Shown here in pieces: positions 59,201-64,000 of a stretch of 64,000 nucleotides of DNA (positions are counted from its first letter, which is position 1; every line of letters begins with the position of its first letter). The position numbers and the translations under genes were made by a program. Source of the DNA: Latrodectus hesperus (taxonomy: Eukaryota; Arthropoda; Arachnida; Araneae; Theridiidae); assembly GCA_037975125.1 (NCBI GenBank), contig CM075850.1, forward strand, positions 129,246,181-129,310,180, written 5' to 3'. A model generated the notes under the pieces. The model worked only from the letters and a program-made list of their open reading frames with translations, had not been told where the DNA came from and did not search any database.

Positions 59201-61337
59201 TGAATCAATGCTATAAGTTCTTGAAATGGTAATGATTTTACATTAAAATCTAATGTTTATATTTGTGAAATTCCATAATAAATGGTTAAAGCAGTCTTCT
59301 TCAGAATCATATATTTTTGTTGAAAGACTTTTTCTATAATTAAATGGTCAAAATATTCTTTCTTGGAATTGTTAAAAAAATACTCTTATAGCCTCATGAA
59401 TCTCGTATTAGGAAGTAAATAACATCCACGTATGTCCTTTTTTTTAATTTAAAAGTAAGCAAAATTATATGAAAAATCGAGAAATAGCACGGTTGTATTT
59501 CATGGTCACATTAAACTCGGAGTTTGTTAAATAACTAAATATCATTGCTTATAGACATCGGCAATAACACGTTTTTCATTGATTATAACACAGAAAATAC
59601 GATTTAAAATGCCTTATTGTTGCAATCAACGCTAAATTAAATAATTCTTTTGTTTTTGATTATTAAAGATTAAAATTATTCATGCTGTAAATTTAAGATA
59701 CTAGATCTTGAATGCTTTCTAAAGAACTTTTTAGACATTAAATCCTAATTACGTGTCACAAGATATAAGGGAAGACTTTTCCAGAAGTCTTCCTCACATG
59801 TTATTGTTGATGTTGGCTTATCCTCTTTAAAGATCTGACATTTGTCAGATCAACTCCATTAAATTGTTCACAGTTAGAAAGTCAATGACTGGGAAGGGAT
59901 TTGAGGATAAATCCTCCCGGGAAAGTCCGACGCAATCCAGAATATGCTTCGGTGAGGCTGGATGTTCACAGCATTTTTTACAAGTGGGATAAATTTTTTT
60001 CCACGTTCAAACGATAATCATTTTAGATGTCCACTTGAGAATCTGGCCAAGACAGTCTGAGATATTCAGTCACATTTTGTATCCAGAAGAGTTCCAGGAG
60101 ATGTTCCAGTGTACCATTGGTGTGTTGGTGGAATTTGCCAGATTGAATAAAGTCTAGATTTTTCATTAGAGTAAAGTTCCTGATATGTAAGTGATGAACT
60201 AGTGGGCGTATCTTCCTCACTGCCCCCTTTGGCCAATCGATCTGAAGTCTCATTGGCAGTCATAATATTTGCATGGGATGGAATCCATTGGAGATGTACA
60301 ACATGTTCTAGGGAGATCATTTTCAATTTCAGGAGAATAGATAGACTTGTTTCATCCTTTATAGAGGACCAGTCACTGAGATGTTGCAGTGCACTGCGGA
60401 TGTCTGACAAAATCCAAAGTTCTCCAAAATCACAGTTGCTGGAAATGGTACCAGCAAGTCCTACATTAATCGCTATTAACTCACTTCTGAAGACTGAACA
60501 CGTGTCAGGGTTACGTTGCTTTAGCGTGATTTCAGACTGAGGGGTTCTAATATAGACTCTTAGTACGGTCTTTTGTACGACTACCATCGGTATACATTTG
60601 GACTGCATCGCAGGGAATGCAATTAATAATTTCTAGTGCTAATTGTCTAAGATGATGTGAGTTTTTAGCTTTCCTGGAGACTGTAGTTCACTTTTCGTGC
60701 GGGGGCCCTCTGCCTAAGCCCCGAACGCGTCCCTGTTTATTTTTCGCGACGGACGATGCAGCATCATTTACATTTGTCAACAAAGTCATATGGAGGAGGT
60801 AATGTGCAGCTTCTTTTGGACCGAAGTCTGAAGCACCCATGGACAAACTAAAGGTAGAAGTCTTCCAATGCTTCGTTGCCTGCACGTCTTAGCTGAGCGT
60901 AATGGAACGGTACGCATACTAAAAGCAAAAATGCTACAATAATTTCTCAGAATTCAACTAAACTGAGACTGAACAACGAATAATTCGATTCTGAAAATCA
61001 TTTTTGATTATCAATGGACTAATTTAACATCTTGAAACTGATATTATAAGCAGATGAAGGCATTTATAAAGTATTTGAACATCCATCTTCGTGAGAACTT
61101 TTCATGAGTAAATGATTATATACACGTGTGGAAGATTCGATATTCAGTAGAAGCTATTTGAGGAAAAGAAATGATGTTATATATCAGTGTTTTCATCATA
61201 TGCTTTAAGATTCATATATTTTATAATAATTTCGTTTTATACTTTATAAGAGTTGTTGTTTCATTTTCAGTGTAAGGGATAACAATGTAACTTTAGTATT
61301 CATGTCTATATTTTCTATCATTTTTTTCTATACTTAA
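49900..61337 (+). CDS. NRF-domain protein (nose resistant to fluoxetine 6-like), N-terminal exons
   Basis: Exons 49900-50212, 52541-52740, 56698-56812 and 58947-59043 join in consistent phases (1, 0, 1, 2). Together they read as the extracellular NRF domain found before the acyltransferase-3 membrane domain of NRF-6 proteins. Exon 1 gives a signal peptide (hydrophobic residues about 8-28). The exon 1/2 junction yields WAFK then a spliced Leu then LDASGKIPSG, a family hallmark. GDYEECISV, QYC, VCVPSTCS and SIPNCE follow with the expected cysteines. A likely exon 5 (61271-61352) encodes a hydrophobic helix, then a stop at 61335. The family is usually multi-pass with about 600-800 residues; here the protein would end after one helix unless the gene continues past the window by another splice. 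The donor of exon 2 (GTGGAT) is weak. Confidence 0.8.
51989..52140. repeat. Imperfect 76-bp tandem duplication
   Basis: Two units starting TTATTGCACTAGGG at 51989 and 52065, both ending near TTCATACTCG/TTCATGCTCG. In intron 1 of the NRF gene. Confidence 0.8.
52541..52740 (+). CDS. NRF gene exon 2
   Basis: 200 nt after a TTTATTTTTCAG acceptor. Encodes LDASGKIPSGLFMGSIMSLG, then GDYEECISV and a Pro-rich stretch ending LNELK. The donor is inferred from frame: ending at 52748 would create a stop with exon 3, whereas ending at 52740 (AAA then GTGGAT) keeps it open. Confidence 0.75.
54128..54306. repeat. Near-perfect inverted repeat, 85-bp arms, 9-bp loop
   Basis: Left arm 54128-54212, loop CCAAGAGGA, right arm 54222-54306, with about three mismatches. 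In intron 2 of the NRF gene. The loop-flanking GTCCAAGAGGAACATA recurs at about 54325-54340. Confidence 0.93.
55150..55318 (+). repeat. tRNA-derived SINE copy
   Basis: Head AGCAGCCGAATGGC (A-box-like) and GAGTTCGAATCTCACC (B box), then TTGTTTGGAATCCAGTTT and ACTGCAGG of the shared body. It lies directly left of the MITE at 55333. Confidence 0.65.
55333..56133. mobile_element. Pogo/Tigger-like MITE (801 bp)
   Basis: Left end TAGTGGGTGATTTGTTAACG and right end (inverted) CAGTAGGTGATCGGTTAACG, flanked by TA at 55331-55332 and 56134-56135. Subterminal TTCGGATAACGAA-type motifs are typical of pogo-group TIR regions. No transposase. In intron 2 of the NRF gene. Confidence 0.75.
56698..56812 (+). 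CDS. NRF gene exon 3
   Basis: 115 nt, acceptor TTTCACAG, donor GTAAATG, phase 1. Encodes VLKHISNFKAYINNV and TSVCVPSTCSTKDVKQL; the paired cysteines are typical of the NRF domain. Confidence 0.82.
56813..58946. other. NRF intron 3, nothing further recognised
   Basis: AT-rich intron; a small palindromic stretch lies near 57440-57495 (TTTATTAATTAAAACC-type). No element class identified. Confidence 0.5.
58947..59043 (+). CDS. NRF gene exon 4
   Basis: 97 nt, acceptor TTCATACAG, donor GTAAGT, phase 2. Encodes VIKQTGINFNVSIPNCETK and ends SQSQKNIL with the split codon. Confidence 0.82.
59780..60700 (-). mobile_element. Jockey/I-type RNase H and C-terminal fragment
   Basis: Minus strand: IPCDAVQMYTDGSR (first Asp) in one frame. 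After a frameshift the 180-codon frame 60608-60066 follows, with SELIAIN (Glu), ILSDIRSALQHL (Asp), LQWIPSHANI (His) and SDRLAKGG (terminal Asp). The tail reads LARFSSGHLK and a decayed Cys-His region to about 59780. 5-prime truncated, in intron 4 of the NRF gene. Confidence 0.8.
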
Positions 61338-61352
61338 AAAATATTTTGTATT
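61271..61352 (+). CDS. Candidate NRF gene exon 5 with in-frame stop
   Basis: Strong acceptor (TTGTTTCATTTTCAG) and donor (GTAAGT at 61353). In the phase demanded by exon 4 it reads 21 codons ending in a hydrophobic helix (LVFMSIFSIIFFYT), the position of the first membrane helix, then TAA at 61335-61337. Either a truncated protein, a pseudogene or a chance exon. Confidence 0.5.
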
Positions 61353-61859
61353 GTAAGTGTCTATAAAACAAGAGATGCGTTAATGGTGTATTTTTATTCA
61401 GATTTATTGTTTAAAAATACACCGACATTTCATTAAAAGTTTTCACAAAATATTTCTTTCAAACTATGTCCCAACATTTCACTTACTTAGACCAAATTTT
61501 CACTGAATTTTATATTCTTATTTATAATATTTTCTTATCAAATTTTGAAAAATATAATTAAATTTTATACAATAGACAACTAATTGTATTTACGTTAAAC
61601 AAACATGAAATTATGTTTCGAAAAGTTAATGTTTTAATGCATTATAATATTGTTAAGTACATTGTAAGAATTACTTCAGATAGTCACTGAAATCTTAATG
61701 TTGAATATTGATAAAAAGAAAGTTTCCTTAAGTTTGTGATTAATTATTTGCAAGCCAAAATTTTATCAAATGTTTGTTGATTTCTAAATCATTACTGAAT
61801 TCGGAACCGAATTTTTAGCTCTTCGACTTTCGGTTCAGTACTGAATTGGTAAATGAAAG

Positions 61860-62015
61860 TTCGCTCTTTAGTCATTGGTTCAGCTCCTCGAGGGTCATAT
61901 TGCTACCTCGAGTCTGGATGTTTGTTGTGGTTTGGAATCCATTTGAAACTGTAGGCACTTCTCTAGATTAGTCTAATTCTGCAAAAAAGGATCGTTAAGT
62001 GACAAGCAAACTAAA
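61860..62015 (+). repeat. SINE copy
   Basis: GGATGTTTGTTGTGGTTTGG and ATCCATTTGAAACTGTAG match the body at 49101-49250; the head is diverged. Confidence 0.55.
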
Positions 62016-62397
62016 AAGCATATATCCAAGTAAATTGACTGTATAAATTTGAAAGAATAAAATATGCTTTTAAATTATTATTATTAGAAGCACAATGTAC
62101 AGAGCATATTTAAAGTGTCTTTTGTTTTTTTTATAATATCTCCACATACAAAATATTTATAAAAAAAGTTTCAAAAATAAAACAATTGAAATAGAAGATT
62201 GACTGAATATGTGAGGGATCATTTGATCTAGAAAAGTCTGGAGTGCTAAAAATATTTGATTACAATGAAATAATTTTTAAAAAAGAAAGAATATATAAAA
62301 TTCATAAAACTGAAATTACAAATTGACCATCTGTATTTCATTTTGTTTGCTTTTCGATTAAATAATTATTAAACTGAATTTGCTGCTAAATAATACA

Positions 62398-63677
62398 TTG
62401 GGGAAAAAGAAATCCATTATTTTTATATGCACAACAGGACTTTATTTAACATGCTTTGGATTGTTCGATTTGAGTCAATGCACCGTTTTGTTGTATGATT
62501 TTTTGCCATTTTAAAGGTAAGTTCATTATGCCTGTCTCATAGAAGTCCTGGTCTCTATTTTTGCAAAAAAACTCTAATAGTCGATTTTCACAATCTTTCC
62601 TGGATGCTAATTTTTTATCACTAAAGTAATTTTGCAATGCAAGGAAAAGATGGTAATCACTAGGTACCAAGTTCGGACTGTATGGAGGATGCATTAAAAC
62701 TTCTTAACCAAGCTCCCGAAGTTTCTGGCGAGTCTCTGTAGACGTGTGTGGCCTAGCGTTGTCCTGTTGGAACACGACACCCCTCCTGTTGTCCAATTCT
62801 GGCCATTTCTGATCAATCGCTATCTTCAGACGGCCCAGTTATTGACAGTAGAGATCAGAATTTAATTTTTGGTCATACGGAAGAAACTCATAATAAATAA
62901 TCCCCTTTTAGTCCCACCAAATGCACAGCAGAGCCTTCCTGATAGTTAGTCCTGGTTTGGCCAAGTTTGAGTTGCTTCACCGCTCTTTGACCATGATCGT
63001 TTTCGCACAGAGTTATCGTATGTGATTCATGTCTCATCTTCAGTCACCATCCGTTTAAGAAATGGGTCTATCTCATTCCCTTTGCCCAAAGCTTCGCAGA
63101 TGGAAATTCGATCCATCATGTTTTTTTCTGTTAATTGGTGTGGCACCCAAACATTGAGCTTCTTTTTGAATCCAGCTTTGTGCAAATGATTTAAAACTGT
63201 TTTATGACTGATTTTTAGCTCCTGAGGTATGTTACGACTACTAACTTGCCTGTCAACATCGATCATTTCTCCGATTTTATCGACATTTTCGACGACCGGC
63301 CTACCTGTGCGAGGTGCAGCTTTAATATCAAAAACTCCTGAACGGAATCCACGAAGCCCAAATTGCACATAATTGGCTGTTAAATATCATTATCATAAAT
63401 ACCATTCACAATTTTGCCGCATGGTTTGCATTTTTCGCTTTGTCAAATGAAAACTGTAAAAAGAACCGAATTTTTTCTTTGTTCACTCTTCCATATTTAA
63501 CACCCTGTAACTCACAACTGAATGGACCAAGCAAAAAACAGCAAAAGAATTCTCTTAGTGTGAAATGTTACCTCGACAACGAGCATAAATTTGAAATTGT
63601 TTGATCGGTATTTCACGAAATATCGATCATTACAGCCATCTACCGAAAAAATAATGTGTGGATTTCTTTTCCCCTAA
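62398..63677 (-). mobile_element. Mariner DNA transposon, inactivated
   Basis: TIRs TTGGGGAAAAAGAAATCC (left) and the inverse of TTAGGGGAAAAGAAATCC (right). About 1.28 kb, near full length. The left flank is not a clean TA. Unlike 46379-47582 in TIR sequence, so a different mariner lineage. Confidence 0.87.
62446..63368 (-). pseudogene. Mariner transposase pseudogene
   Basis: Frame 63368-63027 has FRSGVFDIKAAPRTGRPVVE, LNVWVPHQLTEKN and FLKRMVTEDET then a stop (first Asp kept). Frame 62694-62446 has HPPYSPNLVPSDYHLF (third Asp kept) and the family C-terminus. Stops and frameshifts between them destroy the middle, including the second Asp region. The N-terminus is also broken. Confidence 0.88.
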
Positions 63678-63986
63678 CCAAATAAATTAGGAATATTTCA
63701 TCAATATTATTATGTAATAAACTGTAAAAATTCTATGCCTTTATACGTTTATGAAACTCTGTTCAAGACAGGGAATTTTAATTTTACTATTCCGAAAACT
63801 AGTGTATACAAATAAACAAAATGCATCCATAATATTAATATTCAATGCATAATGTCAGAGAAATTCCTTATATTTTTTACATTTATTTATTAAGAGAGAT
63901 GTTATATTTGAATTTTTTGAAATTAGATTCCTAAAATTAAAATATTAATTTTGATTATTTAATTGACATTTGTCAACAGTATACTA

Positions 63987-64000
63987 TTTTTATTTTTCAG
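63987..64000 (+). promoter_or_regulatory. Splice-acceptor-like end of window
   Basis: TATTTTTATTTTTCAG closes the window and could be the acceptor of the next NRF gene exon, which would lie outside. Confidence 0.4.

Overview
This is an AT-rich, intron-rich, transposon-laden animal nuclear sequence. The evidence points to an arthropod, most likely a spider: tRNA-derived SINEs, several mariner and Tc1 families, Jockey/I-type and R1/LOA-type non-LTR elements, BEL/Pao and Ty3/gypsy elements, very long (TA)n arrays, and split genes for small secreted cysteine-rich proteins. The species call is inference. Most of the long open frames are transposon pieces or (TA)n artefacts. Only three host genes can be supported.

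Host genes. (1) and (2) are a tandem pair of four-exon genes at 577-7040 and 13107-23228. Both encode small secreted proteins (93 and 94 residues) with eight cysteines in identical spacing. Both have identical coding exon lengths (48, 103, 110 nt plus a tiny last exon) and identical intron phases (0, 1, 0). The cysteine spacing matches the prokineticin/AVIT (colipase-like) scaffold with exactly one disulfide pair removed. They could be haemolymph signalling factors (astakine/prokineticin-like) or venom components; the sequence alone does not decide. (3) From 49900 onward lie the first exons of a gene encoding an NRF-domain protein (nose resistant to fluoxetine 6-like). Four exons splice in a consistent frame, and a likely fifth exon (61271-61352) carries an in-frame stop. 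The window ends exactly on an acceptor-like sequence.

Layout. 1-7.2 kb: gene 1, its introns holding a foldback mariner, SINEs, a possible solo LTR and (TA)n arrays. 8.4-9.2 kb: mariner fragment. 13.1-23.3 kb: gene 2, whose second intron holds a 4.6-kb decayed non-LTR retrotransposon in reverse orientation. 21.45-21.9 kb: first copy of an unclassified repeat. 23.6-28.6 kb: a graveyard of BEL/Pao, non-LTR, Tc1-like and Ty3/gypsy remnants plus a 565-bp solo LTR. 32.389-38.683 kb: a young, apparently intact Ty3/gypsy element with gag and pol. 38.9-44.6 kb: two copies of a Jockey/I-type non-LTR element, the first interrupted by a 1.4-kb Tc1. 44.6-45.3 kb: second copy of the unclassified repeat. 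46.4-47.6 kb: dead mariner. 49.9-64 kb: NRF gene, whose introns hold an 85-bp-arm palindrome, a pogo-like MITE, two SINEs, an RNase H fragment and another mariner.

Most notable: the paired eight-cysteine genes, whose missing cysteines coincide with one disulfide of the prokineticin fold; a complete-looking -1 frameshift signal (slippery heptamer plus H-type pseudoknot) at the gag-pol junction of the young gypsy element; the foldback mariner with two 3-prime ends; the near-perfect 85-bp palindrome; and the two-copy repeat of unknown class. All assignments were made by eye, without database searches.
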